Source: Bedellia somnulentella (Eukaryota > Arthropoda > Insecta > Lepidoptera > Bedelliidae). Taken from it: 64,000 nucleotides of DNA. Below the pieces are notes generated by a model that did no database searches, was not told where the DNA came from, and saw only the letters and a list, made by a program, of their open reading frames with translations. The stretch spans positions 868,001 to 932,000 of the forward strand of contig OY755174.1 in the NCBI GenBank assembly GCA_963576735.1, read 5' to 3'. Shown here piece by piece: positions 1 through 9,547 of the stretch. Both the position numbers and the translations under genes were made by a program. Each line of letters opens with the position of its first letter. The first letter of the stretch is position 1.

Positions 1-87
1 AGTCACGTGATGTTCAGAAGTATTAGTACCTCTGCCAACCCCTTCGGGGATATTCGGCGTGAACGTTTATGTTATGTTATGTTACAC
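1..87 (+). mobile_element. SINE-T, 3' end only
   Basis: This is the 3' end of the tRNA-headed SINE seen more completely at 56.4 kb and 47.1 kb. It reads CCTCTGCCAACCCCTTCGGG, then CGGCGTGAACG and a TTATG tandem tail. The window edge cuts off its 5' part. Confidence 0.75.
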
Positions 88-284
88 TAATAGGCCTACC
101 TCTTGTAATTCGATTGAATGGTTTAGTCACTGAGCTAATCCATCCAATAGGACCAAATATGACATCATCGTTATATAACTAAATGTGATTTTTCGCAAAT
201 ATTGTAGTCACATGATATCTTTTTATATAGGTTTTATGATTTGTTTCATATTCCTATAACAACCAACCATTACAAACATCTTTA

Positions 285-507
285 CATACATACATATACT
301 CACGGCTATAAATCCCTTAACGGGGTAGCCAGAGCTTTAGAATGAGTTGATTGGGGAAAAGATGGTAATAATAAATGTTTTTGGTGACGGGTTTCCAACC
401 ACATCGCCCAAAAATCACTTAAAAAGCCCCTATACCCTTAGTTGCCTCTTACGATCCACCACGGGTAGAACTGGGGTAGTGTTATTCTAAGCCGACACTA
501 CACAGCA
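285..507 (-). mobile_element. SINE-R copy, internal deletion
   Basis: The CATA tail and ACTCACGGCTATAAATCCC lie at the left and GCCGACACTACACAGCA at the right, so the sense strand is minus. About 25 bp around the usual 'ATTCCTCAGCCAC' block is missing. It belongs to the subtype with TTAACGGGG in the 3' loop. Confidence 0.85.
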
Positions 508-805
508 AACATCTTTAATTCCCGCGATAACAAATAAGGCATGACGTAATTATTCAAAGGCTTCATTCTACATGCAAATGGATCTTATCGGGAGTCAAGT
601 TCCGAATGACAGAGAGACAGCTAAGCCCTAGCTTACCTTCCAAACATTCTGCGGATTTTAAACGGATTACGTGAGCTAAAGTCTTCAACTTGTTTAGTAC
701 GAGAGGGTGATATATTGTTTCAAGTAATCATTACACATTATGTTTCCTCATTAAACGTATTTAACATGATTTAAACGTATGTAACATGATGGCATCGGAA
801 ATATA
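508..805. other. Unassigned AT-rich stretch
   Basis: No repeat family recognised here and no coding pattern seen. Confidence 0.5.
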
Positions 806-880
806 TACATAAATATACAAACGGCTATTAATCCCAAAAAGGGTAAGCAGAGAATGTTCAGAATTAGAAATTATTCAGCG
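806..880 (-). mobile_element. SINE-R 3' fragment, old
   Basis: Diverged fragment with ACGGCTATTAATCCC, then GGGTAAGCAGAG and an ATTAGAAATTATTCAG block. The rest of the element is absent. Confidence 0.6.
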
Positions 881-947
881 TCTTTGTAATTTACATATGA
901 AGAAGTTTAGTGAGCAGAAGATTGTAAAATAAATGGTTGTTGGTAAT

Positions 948-1260
948 AAAGGATTGTTGAGATGGTTTGGGCACATAGAGAGGATGGATGATAGAAAATT
1001 GGTAAAAGGGTTCTATAGAGCTAGTGTGGATGGTAATGTTAGTAGAGGACGACCATGGAGAACACACTTGTACCAAATTGAGAGTGTGCTCAAAAAGGCT
1101 GGCGTACGAAGTATGAAGAATAAAAGAGCATGTATGAAAATATTGATGGCTGTAAACGAAGCTAGAGAGTTTTGACAGGATCGTAGGAAGTGGCGATCAA
1201 TAATCTTTGCCTACCCCAATGGGAACTAATGGCGTGAGTATATGTATGTATGTATGTATG
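948..1260 (+). mobile_element. RTE-type LINE, 5'-truncated 3' end
   Basis: The frame encodes the C-terminal tail of the RTE polyprotein: LLRWFGHIERMDD, GNVSRGRPWRTHL, then AYPNGN and a stop. An in-frame TGA at 1173-1175 interrupts it. The stop codon sits about 20 bp before the GTGAGTATATG 3' end and the (TATG)n tail. The wording matches the longer copy at 14.1-18.9 kb. A SINE-R scrap, GTCGCCAACCGCATCGC, follows at about 1267-1283. Confidence 0.85.
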
Positions 1261-1523
1261 GTAATAGGTCGCCAACCGCATCGCTCATCATTTCAATTAG
1301 TTAAAATGTTTATATACCTTAATACATCTTCTATACTCTTTACTTATTCTGAATAGGAAATATTTAATCGTGTGTCTATTTGTTTTCTAACAAATAGAAT
1401 CCAAAACTACTAAACCAATCATAAAAAAATATTTCATTAATAGAAACCCTCAGAAGCGATATTGAAAATAATACGCACTGTGAATCACAAACGTACCAAA
1501 ATACTCGGATTTTGTCATTATGA

Positions 1524-1624
1524 AATATGCATAATATGTAACGATAAAAATGAAAAAAAAGTTGATAAGCGTTATTTTTAAACATTTTACCTATTCCGAA
1601 GTTAGGCGCTAGTTTATGTTAAAC
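1524..1624. repeat. Direct repeat, left copy (~100 bp)
   Basis: This block, from ATATGCATAATATGTAACG to GCGCTAGTTTATGTTAAAC, recurs at 1884-1990. The two copies bracket the SINE-R at 1625-1876. They differ by a few substitutions and an A-rich indel, and are far longer than a TSD. Confidence 0.85.
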
Positions 1625-1876
1625 ATACATACATACATACATATACTCACGGCTATAAATCCCTTAACGGGGTAGCCAGAGCTTTGGAATGAGAAATTCC
1701 TCAGCCACTTTTGGAATTTAATGGGGAAAAGATGGTAATAATAAATGTTTTCGGTGACGGGTCTCCAACCACATCGCCCAAAAATCACTTAATAAGCCCC
1801 TATACCCTTAGTCGCCTCTTACGATCACCCATGGGTAGAAATGGGGTAGTGTTATTCTAAGCCGACACTACACGGC
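1625..1876 (-). mobile_element. SINE-R copy, near full length
   Basis: Complete from the CATA tail to CCGACACTACACGGC, with TTAACGGGG in the 3' loop and an extra AATAATAAATG internal variant. It shares this subtype with the copies at 285 and 5784. It is bracketed by a ~100-bp direct duplication. Confidence 0.93.
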
Positions 1877-1883
1877 TATTTAT

Positions 1884-1990
1884 AATATGCATAATATGTA
1901 ACGATAAAAATGAAAATAAAAAAAAAGTTGAAAGGCGTTATTTTTAAACATTTTACCTATTCCAAAGTTTTGCGCTAGTTTATGTTAAAC
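1884..1990. repeat. Direct repeat, right copy (~107 bp)
   Basis: Second copy of the block at 1524-1624. It is slightly longer because of an extra A-rich segment. Confidence 0.85.
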
Positions 1991-2873
1991 AATCAAGTAA
2001 AATCGTAACACCATTCCAATGAAACGACTGCTGTTCAAAGAACCTTCAACTAAACCCAAGTTCTGTTCTAGTAAATAATAAGATGATTCGTTTTATTTGA
2101 CAAACAGAACGCGGATACTCTATTTTACTACCGGAGTTGTAAAGAAGAATAAACTAGGAAGTATCGTAATTTTAAAACTGCGCTTCGCCACTTAGCAATA
2201 GCGACTACGAAGAGCTTGAATATTGCGAAAAATATCTGAATATTTTTCTAATATTGATAATAAGAATTTATGGGCTTAGAAAACAGTGGCTTTGGTGAAG
2301 TTATTATTATCTAAAATTTGGAAAAACTTAAATAGAAATTTGAACAAGAATATTTAAATGAAAAAAACTTAAAAAACTTTCTTTAAGTTTCTTTCTTTAA
2401 TATATTTGCGTTTAAACACAAAATATCTGTAAGTGTATTTGTATAGAACAAAAATTTTACACACAGTACAAGTAATACATCATTTAAGTCTGAAATGGTT
2501 TTTTTTTTTCATACAAATAAGTTAATGTATATAACAAATAGTAATCGCCTGGTGTCACCGGTCAGAACATAAATTCTATTTAAATTTTACTTCTATGATT
2601 AAATAAACAAAGCACTTGCCATCTAAATCTTTTTCTCAAAACACTTTTATTATATTACTGTCCTGGTTTTAGTAGATATTATAAATTACAGTTGAAAAAT
2701 GAAACAAATTTAAGAGATATTGTAGATAATATTCCCAGCTATGAAGATAATTCTTGGAATTTAATGCTGAGTTCTTTATGTTTCACAAGAATTTTACCCA
2801 TATTTTGCATGATTTAGCCAAGGCTTCTAGTATCGTATAGAAGCTTGGTAAATCATAGTTTAGTAGACATATA
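1991..2873. other. Unassigned AT-rich stretch
   Basis: Long AT-rich tract with homopolymer runs. No repeat family or coding pattern recognised. Confidence 0.5.
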
Positions 2874-2886
2874 TTTCATGGTTATA

Positions 2887-3023
2887 CTTACTTACTTACT
2901 GATACTCACGCCCATTATTCCCAATGGGGTAGGCAGAGACTATCGATCGCAACTTAGTACGATCTTGACAAACCTCTCTTGCTTTTCTTCTCATACATGC
3001 TGTTTTATTCTTATTTCTTTTTT
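2887..3023 (-). mobile_element. RTE-type LINE 3' end with 13-bp TSD
   Basis: The tail is (TTAC)n-like, followed by ATACTCACGCC and CCAATGGGGTAGGCAGAGAC, the reverse complement of the RTE C-terminal codons. TTTCATGGTTATA flanks it at 2874-2886 and 3024-3036, so this is a 5'-truncated insertion. The target was an older SINE-R. Confidence 0.88.
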
Positions 3024-3038
3024 TTTCATGGTTATATA

Positions 3039-3155
3039 GAGACCTATCACCAACGATACTTTATTTCTACTATCTTGTCCCTATCAACTTCTAAATGTGG
3101 CTGACGTGTTTCTAGCTGTAAAGTTCTGGCTACCCCTTTATGGAATTATGTATAT
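3039..3155 (+). mobile_element. SINE-R fragment, diverged
   Basis: Recognisable by CCTATCACCAACGATACTTT, GTGGCTGA and TTCTGGCTACCCCTTTATGG. The 5' half is missing. Confidence 0.65.
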
Positions 3156-3450
3156 TTCATAGTTCCAATTTGTTTGTTTCATTAAACAAAATATTAAAAA
3201 AGGTCAATTATATCTCCTCATAACTTTCAAAGCAAGCTCTGTTTTTGCCAGCATAATATATTACCCATTTTCGTTATTAGTAATTATTGATGGGATACTG
3301 AAATTTCTGTATAATTATGCAATGATAAACTAAAAACAGTGGGTCACTCAACTTCAAGTAAACATAATTTAATGTTTTTTTGACATGAATTCCTCATGTG
3401 GGGATTATTACTCATAAATAAAAGATGTTATTAAAGGAAAGAAAAATTTC

Positions 3451-3525
3451 GTCACTGGCGGGGTTCGAACCCGCGACCTTTGGGTATACGACCCCGTCGC
3501 TCTGCCAACTGAGCTACAGTGTCAG
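3451..3525 (-). repeat. tRNA-like head, unit 1
   Basis: On the minus strand: TAGCTCAGTTGGCAGAGC (D arm, A-box-like) and GCGGGTTCGAACCCCGC (T arm, B box, 5-bp stem). The acceptor ends pair at six of seven positions. The anticodon arm does not form a normal 5-bp stem with a 7-nt loop. Read as a SINE-type pol III head. Confidence 0.75.
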
Positions 3526-3766
3526 TTGGCATCCAGCGCGAAATTTCTCTATCCTTTGTTTCTTTTTTACACGTTCAAGTATTGTTTGCGTTTCCTACCT
3601 CCGAATTTTAACTAATTCGGACGGCCACTTGTCTACCTTTTCAGATAGAATGCAAATGTTGGAAACGCCTAACTATCACATAATTTAATGTTTTTTTGAC
3701 ATGAATTCCTCATGTGGGGATTATTACTCATAAATAAAAGATGTTATTAAAGGAAAGAAAAATTTC

Positions 3767-3841
3767 GTCACTGGCGGGGTTCGAACCCGCGACCTTCGGG
3801 TATACGCCCCCGTCGCTCTGCCAACTGAGCTACAGTGTCAG
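3767..3841 (-). repeat. tRNA-like head, unit 2
   Basis: Same structure as the head at 3451-3525, exactly 316 bp away, with GGGGGCGTATACCCGAAGG in the anticodon region. A third, inverted partial copy lies at 3942-3995. Confidence 0.75.
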
Positions 3842-4040
3842 TTGGCATCCAGCGCGAAATTTCTCTATCCTTTGTTTCTTTTTTACACGTTCAAGTAGTG
3901 TTTGCGTTTCCTACCTCCGAATTTTATCTAATTCGGACGGCCAGAGCGACGGGGGCGTATACCCGAAGGTCGCGGGTTCGAACCCCGCCAGTGACGAAAT
4001 TTTTCTTTCCTTTAATAACATCTTTTATTTTCAAGTAAAC

Positions 4041-4452
4041 AGTCTACAGACAAAACACAAATTTTCGTCTCGTAGTTATTTCAACGTAATATTGGATTGT
4101 AGGAAAGTTTCCATTCTTTCGACTGTGAAATTGTTCATTGGTTCATACCAACCAAAGCAATGAGTGCTCCAGTATTTCAAGCAATAAATTTTATAACTGT
4201 ATCTTTCAAACCATTTCTAGTTGAGGGAGCGGAAACTTTCATAAACTTCCGTTTTTATCGTTTTGCTTTGTTTGAAATTCTGTTTTACATTTTTTGTGTT
4301 TAAATGAGTATTCTTTTAAAATTGTAAGTGAATAAGGGTAAATTATATCTTATTTCTTTTGAATTTCTATTGCAAAATCGAAAATATCAAATACAGTTAT
4401 ATAAAATTGTATTAATAGTTATTTGTTGTTATTTCGATTGGTATTAGGTACC
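4041..4452. other. Unassigned stretch
   Basis: AT-rich. Nothing recognised on either strand. Confidence 0.5.
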
Positions 4453-4687
4453 ATACACATACATACAAAAAATTCCTTAGCCACTTTTGGAAGTTGAGTG
4501 GGGGAAAGATGGTAGTAATAAATTATTCGTCTTAAATTATTAAATTATTTGGTGATGCACATGGTGATGTCTCCTACAACATCGTCCAAAAATCACTTTA
4601 GAATCCCCTATACCCATAGTCGCCTCTTACAATCACCCACAGGCAGAAACGGCAGGTAGTGCTATTCTAAGCCGACACTATACAGCA
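4453..4687 (-). mobile_element. SINE-R copy, 3' region deleted
   Basis: The CATACATA tail joins directly to the ATTCCTTAGCCAC block, so the 3' stem-loop region is missing. About 30 bp of AT-rich sequence is inserted near 4525-4560. It ends in CCGACACTATACAGCA. Confidence 0.8.
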
Positions 4688-4930
4688 AATACAATTAACA
4701 TGCCTTAAAATTCAAAATCAATAGCTATTTATATTTAGTATAAGCACACTACTCTCGCTTTGAACGGGTATTAAAAGTGTTAATAGAAGTGGTATCTGCC
4801 GCTAAAAGTCCCAGTTAAAATTTATCCAGCAGTTTCAAACAAAAAGAACGGCGATATAAAAATAAAAACTTTGGTATTTGTATCGTGTACACATCTATAT
4901 GTGTCTAGTACAGCATTATATTAGGTATTT

Positions 4931-5180
4931 ACATACATACATACATACATATACTCACAGCTATAAATCCCTAGAAGGGGTAGCCAGAGCTAAGGAATTA
5001 GAAATTCCTCAGCCACTTTTGAAAGTTGCGTGGGGAAAAGATGGTAAAATAAAGGTTGTTGGTGACGGGTCTCCAACCGCCCAAAAATACCTTAGAAAGC
5101 CCCAATACAGTTAGTCGCCTCTTACGTACACCTACCGGAAGAAATAGCGTAGTGCTATTCTAAGCCGACACTACACAGCA
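4931..5180 (-). mobile_element. SINE-R full length with 11-bp TSD
   Basis: ATTAGGTATTT flanks it perfectly at 4920-4930 and 5181-5191. It is the young subtype with CTAGAAGGGG in the 3' loop, and lacks a few bases after CTCCAACCGC. Confidence 0.95.
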
Positions 5181-5191
5181 ATTAGGTATTT

Positions 5192-5549
5192 GTGATGTGT
5201 ATATTAAGTTGAAGGTGGTCATTTCAATATTAGAAACGAGACAGTAAAATTTTAACTATTTGAATAGATGCATAAATTTTCCAAATAAATGTGAATCCAT
5301 CTAGATTAAACTTTTTCTAATGATGAAATGTTCGTAATGATTTTTAAAGATCGATATTTTTTCCTTACATCCATAAAAGATAATAACAAAGAAAGATGAT
5401 AAAATCTCCATTTTCAATTTCAATTGAAGAAGGGCGAGGGAAATTGTTGTCCTGAGGCCACAGTAAGATTAGGTACCCTCTTTGTACGAAGCGCGACTCA
5501 GCGCAATTAACTGTACACTATTGAGTTTCGATGCGATTCTTAATCTCAC
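5192..5549. other. Unassigned stretch
   Basis: Nothing recognised. A short GC-richer patch lies near 5440-5490. Confidence 0.5.
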
Positions 5550-5559
5550 AACTTGGTGT

Positions 5560-5645
5560 AACTAATAAAAAAGGAAAGAAAAAAATCGACACACGATTTA
5601 GTAATAATCACCACATGAGGTTTTCATGAACAAAACATTCTAATT
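5560..5645 (+). mobile_element. THC derivative, 86 bp, 10-bp TSD
   Basis: AACTTGGTGT flanks it at 5550-5559 and 5646-5655. It keeps only the THC 5' terminus (AAGGAAAGAAAAAAATCGAC) and the THC 3' tail (TAATAATCACCACATGAGG, then CATGAACAAAACATTC). The tRNA-like core is gone. It shows independently where both ends of the family lie. Confidence 0.85.
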
Positions 5646-5783
5646 AACTTGGTGTCAGTTGTTGGGTCAGTCAAAAAGAGGACAGCTTCTCGTGCAGAGA
5701 GGTTTGGGTTTAACTCTGCATCGGGTCTTAATTATTGTTAAATATTGTTATTGTTAAGGTATAACAGTGTGATTTATTTATCT

Positions 5784-6033
5784 GTGTAGTGTCGGCTTAG
5801 AATAACACTACCCCAGTTCTGCCCGTGGGTGATCGTAAGAGGCGAATAAGGGTATAGGGGCTTTTTAAGTGATTTTTGGGCGATGTGGTTGGAGACCCGT
5901 AACCAAAAACATTTATTATTACTATCTTTTCCCCAATCAACTTCCAAAAGTGGCTGAGGAATTTCTCATTCCAAAGCTCTGACTACCCCGTTAAGGGATT
6001 TATAGCCGTGATTATATGTATATATGTATGTAT
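5784..6033 (+). mobile_element. SINE-R full length with 11-bp TSD
   Basis: TTTATTTATCT flanks it at 5773-5783 and 6034-6044. It begins at GTGTAGTGTCGGC and ends in GTATATATGTATG. The 3' loop is CCGTTAAGGG, as in the copies at 285 and 1625. Confidence 0.95.
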
Positions 6034-6303
6034 TTTATTTATCTAGATAGTAAACGGTGTTCTATATTATAGGCTACGTAATATTTCGAAGCATCAACAT
6101 CACTACTAGATATGCAGCATTAATGTTAGGTGATATATGAAGATTTTAGTTTAAAATAGCGTTATCTAATCCTCAATCTTCTCCTTGGTGTCTCGAGTAA
6201 TTTTCAAGAGAGATAACTTTCAAATTCTGGCTACCCTTTATCTAGATTAATGGCATCGGTTAAATTGGTTCATCTTAGTTTTTATTACATAAATACATAT
6301 TAT

Positions 6304-6472
6304 AACTTCACGATTTTGTTACCCATTGGGTAAAGTAGAGGCTACCGATTGCAACTTTGTACGCTCTTGGAAAACATGCGAAGTTTCGTTAACATCTAAA
6401 TATTTTTTAATTCCTGATCTTTTTTCTTCATATTTCGAGTGACCCTCATTTTGAGTACACTTTTTTGTGAAC
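6304..6472 (-). mobile_element. RTE-type LINE 3' end, old
   Basis: Diverged match to the RTE C-terminal coding end: TACCCATTGGGTAAAGTAGA, then AACTTTGTACGCTCTTGG, and TTTTGAGTACACTT further in. No open frame remains. Confidence 0.7.
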
Positions 6473-6578
6473 ACAATCAATGTCCCGAAAAAAATAAAAT
6501 GTTTTGTGGTGAGAGATTTACATTCTTCTCTCAGGAACAACATATACAAAAATACCAACACTGGTAAAACAAGTATAG

Positions 6579-6837
6579 TAATAAATAATGGAAAGAAAAA
6601 TTTTGACACTAACGGGGTCGTATACCCGGAGGTCGCGGGTTCGATCCCCGTTAGTGTCGAAATTTATCTTTTCCTCTGTTTATTAGTAATAATCCAAAGA
6701 AAGAAATAAAGAAAGAAGAAAGAAACAAAGGAATGAAGAATTTCGCACTAGTAGCCACTTGACATTATAACTCAATTGGCAGAGTGACGGGGGCGTATAC
6801 CCGGAGGTTGCGGGTTCGTTTATTTATCCTTTATTTA
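6579..6837 (+). mobile_element. THC composite 2, left part (split by mariner), 14-bp TSD
   Basis: TAAAACAAGTATAG lies at 6565-6578 and again at 9459-9472, enclosing this part, the mariner and the right part at 9413-9458. The 5' end folds back on itself: GGAAAGAAAAATTTTGACAC pairs with GTGTCGAAATTTATCTTTTC around a tRNA-like loop (CCCGGAGGTCGCGGGTTCGA). A second tRNA-like head, AACTCAATTGGCAGAGTGAC, follows at about 6768-6816. Confidence 0.85.
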
Positions 6838-7805
6838 CGAGGGGCATGCCAATTGAAGTTATATACTCTTTTCTCATTTAATTTATACTGGCAAGCTATA
6901 CACCATCTTATAGGCTGGTTTTTTTATTGATATATTTGAATATAAAACACACTTCTTTTATTTATTTTTTATTTGAATGAGCATCATTTTTCCGAGAATC
7001 TGGCGGGAATTCACTTGCAACAATGGAGCTCAGTCGACGTGATTTTCGTGCTATGACTTATTATGACTTTAAAAAAGGTTTGAAGCCTCAAGAATGTTTT
7101 GAACTTTTGGCTTCTACTTTTAGTGAGTCTGCTTGTTCCCGAGCAACAGTATTCAATTGGTTTGCTGAATTTAATAGGGGACGGGGATGTCTCGAAGATG
7201 AAGCGAAGACAAGGCGGCCTTCCACCGCGGTCACGCAAGAAAACGTTCGTGCAGTCGAAAAACTTATTCGCAAAACCCGACGAATTACATATGTAGAGCT
7301 AGAACGAGAACTAGGAATCGGGTCAGCAGCAATGAAATTCATAATTCATGACCACCTTTCTCTCCGTAAACGTTGTTCGAGAGGGGTGCCGCACAAACTT
7401 ACCGACGAGCAGAAAGACCGTCGGGTGGATTGGTGCCTATTCATGATAGATAAATTCAACGGAGGCAAGTAAAAAAAAGGGATATAATATACGTATATGA
7501 TATACTGACTGGTGACGAAACATGGCTATATAACTATGATCCCGAATCAAAGCGACAGTCGACTGTATGGAGCTTTGAAGACGAGCCAACTCCAACGAAA
7601 TGTCGCCGTGCACGAAGCACACAGAAACAAATGGTCGCTCGTTTTTCTGCAAAACGGGTCATATTGCTACTGTTGTGCTAGAAAATGAAAGAACGGTGAA
7701 CTCCGAATGGTATGTGACAGTTTGTGCTCCAACAGTAATATCAGCTTGGTGTGACAAGTGACCGAAGTCAGGAATCCAGCACCTTCTCTGGCACCACTAC
7801 ATTGC

Positions 7806-9053
7806 ATAAAATAAAAAAATAAAAAAATAAAATAATCATTTATTTCAAAATAAAAAGATAAATCTTTGTTTTTTGAACGTCAAATTTTAACTTAATACTA
7901 AGTTTACTTCGGATTCGGAAGGTGTTTTGTTGAGAGAAGAACCCGTAAGAAACTCGTCAACACACATCTTTTTTTAACGTCCATTACAATTTTGGTGTTA
8001 GCCCGGAAACATCCTGCACAGAGCCCTGATGACACCAAGCCACTTCATCATTAATTTAATCATTGACATTGTAATAGGCTTTCGAACTAAGATTTCTTTT
8101 AACTGCTGCTTTGAATTTTGTTTCTGTTAAATTTAAAATGTCCTCAGGTATTTTATTATACATTTTTACGCATAACCCCATGAAAGATGTATTTACTTTT
8201 GACAATCTGTATTTTGGTACTGATATTTTATTGTTGTCTCTCAGGTTTCGAATATGTCTGTCACAATTTTTCACAAAAGAGGCCTGATTCTTTCTTACAT
8301 ACATAATATTTTCATAAATATATTGACATGGCAGTGTCATTATATTTATTGTTTTAAACAATTCCCTCAGGGAATCTCGGGATCTCAAATTGTATATAGC
8401 TCTTATTGCTCTCTTTTGGAGAATAAATATGGAACCAACATCAGCTGCTCTGCCCCAGAGTAAAATACCGTAAGACATTACACTATGAAAATAGCTGTAA
8501 TAAACTAATCGAGCTGTCTGTACATCTGTCAAATGTCTTATTTTCCTAACGGCATATGCAGCACTACTTAGCCTGCCAGCTAGTGAGCTAATGTGGGGTC
8601 CCCATTGGAGCTTGGAGTCCAGAGTTATCCCTAAGAAAACTGTGTTATCCGAAAATACTAACTTTTCATTATTTAAAATTATTTCGTTATCAACGCACCT
8701 AACATTAGGTAATACAAATTTAATGCATTTGGTTTTTTTACCATTCAGTACAAGATTATTGGAAGCAAACCATGTTTGAATCTGTGAAACCGTGTTATTC
8801 ACCTCGTCAATATTCTGATTATTTCTTTCAACGTCAAATACTAAAGAAGTATCATCAGCAAATAACACTATCTCGGACATTTTCTCGACCATGAACGGCA
8901 AATCATTAATATAAACTAAAAATAAAAATGGGCCCAAAATAGAACCCTGCGGAACACCCATTTTTACATGAGTTCCAGGTGATATTGCATTATTGATTTG
9001 CACTTTCTGTATCCGATCCGAAAAGTAAGACTTTATTAATTTAAGTGCGTCAC
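7806..9053 (-). mobile_element. CR1/Daphne-type LINE, 5'-truncated copy in mariner
   Basis: The body matches the 3' part of the LINE at 25.26-29.17 kb almost base for base; I could find only about three substitutions. The truncation point is at TTAAGTGCGTCAC, after which mariner sequence resumes. The 3' end on the coding strand is T-rich (ATTATTTTATTTTTTTA-like), not poly(A). Confidence 0.95.
8056..9052 (-). pseudogene. LINE ORF2 fragment, reverse transcriptase C-terminal half
   Basis: The frame covers the C-terminal third of the reverse transcriptase: LKLIKSYFSDRIQ, VKMGVPQGSILGPFLFLVYI, then VLFADDTSLVFDV with the catalytic FADD, and the thumb and C-terminal region. The endonuclease and RT motif A are missing through 5' truncation. 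A single change relative to the copy at 25.4 kb turns the Tyr after NVND into a stop, removing the last 22 residues. The first 13 codons listed by a naive reading (above 9053) belong to mariner read backwards. Confidence 0.93.
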
Positions 9054-9412
9054 ACACGCCGCACACGTCTGCCAGAACACTACACTCTTTCAACTCGAAA
9101 AATGTGTCAATTCTCCCTCACCCGCCATATTCCCCTGACCTAGCGCCTTGTGATTTTTACTTGTTTCCAAAAATCAAAGAAAAACTAAAGGGGAAGAGGT
9201 TTGAAAGCAAAGAAGATGCGCTGGTTGCCTATAATTTCGAGATTTCTGAGGTATCTAAAGAAGAGTGGTCACAGGTATTTTCCAATTGGTTCAGACGTAT
9301 GGAAAAGTGTATACGTGCTCAGGGTAAATACTTTGAAAAGATAGATACTTTTAATAAAGAATAATATTTTATAATTTTTGAGTATCTAGTTTCTTTTGAC
9401 ATGCCCCTCGTA

Positions 9413-9458
9413 TTAGTAATAATTTAAACGTTTTTGTCATGAACAAAAACATTCAAAT
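9413..9458 (+). mobile_element. THC composite 2, right part (3' tail)
   Basis: TTAGTAATAATTTAAACG, then GTCATGAACAAAAACATTC continue the THC 3' tail past the mariner. The right TSD follows at 9459-9472. Confidence 0.85.
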
Positions 9459-9547
9459 TAAAACAAGTATAGTTTTATCACCTCTGCCTCTATCATCCCC
9501 TTTTGGGGATATAAAGTTTGGAATTGGAGTTGAGTTTGGTATATAAT

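Larger units (their letters stand above)
3364..4029 (-). mobile_element. THC composite 1 (tRNA-hairpin element), 11-bp TSD
   Basis: TTCAAGTAAAC flanks this 666-bp unit at 3353-3363 and 4030-4040. On the minus strand it holds two tandem 316-bp units. Each has a tRNA-like head with perfect D and T arms, a GACGAAATTTTTCTTTCC linker and a CCCCACATGAG...CATG tail. The minus-strand 5' end (3942-4029) is an inverted partial copy of the same head and linker, so that end can fold onto either unit. The architecture recurs at 6.58 and 52.67 kb. The tRNA-like anticodon loop is oversize, so the heads are unlikely to be working tRNA genes. Confidence 0.85.
7023..9364 (+). pseudogene. mariner transposase, broken
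   Basis: Mariner transposases bind the terminal repeats through N-terminal helix-turn-helix domains and cut and join DNA through a DD34D-type RNase H-fold core. The N-terminal 149 codons (7023-7472) carry the DNA-binding region: YDFKKGLKPQECFELL, SRATVFNWFAEFNRG, GCLEDEAKTRRPSTAV. A stop or frameshift follows at 7470. The catalytic region resumes near 7499 with LTGDETWLYNYDPESKRQS, holding the first Asp. The usual second motif HDNA reads HYIA just before the LINE insertion, so the second catalytic Asp is lost. After the LINE, LPHPPYSPDLAPCDFYLFP supplies the third Asp, and the frame ends at 9364. There is also a TGA in the 'AWCDK' region and a one-base loss near 7640. It cannot make an active enzyme. 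Confidence 0.93.
6838..9410 (+). mobile_element. mariner-type DNA transposon with nested LINE
   Basis: The terminal inverted repeats start CGAGGGGCATG at 6838 and end CATGCCCCTCG at 9410. Each is flanked by TA (6836-6837 and 9411-9412), the expected mariner TSD. About 1.25 kb of the length is a LINE inserted at about 7806-9053. Without it the element would be about 1.3 kb, normal for mariner. It is inserted in THC composite 2. Confidence 0.95.

Noticed and set aside
3451..3525. Functional tRNA gene
   Set aside because: D and T arms are good, but the anticodon arm is malformed and the sequence recurs inside a TSD-flanked repeat, so it is a SINE head.
3425..4163. Open frames of 87, 140 and 67 codons with LAGFEPATFGYT
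   Set aside because: They are translations of tRNA-like SINE heads. 'LAGFEPA' is a well-known false protein produced by reading through a T arm.
8254..8463. 69-codon plus-strand frame repeated at 25713
   Set aside because: It recurs only because the LINE is present twice; it is antisense to the reverse transcriptase.
7806..9053. Host-captured reverse transcriptase
   Set aside because: Boundaries, T-rich end and truncation show an ordinary LINE insertion.
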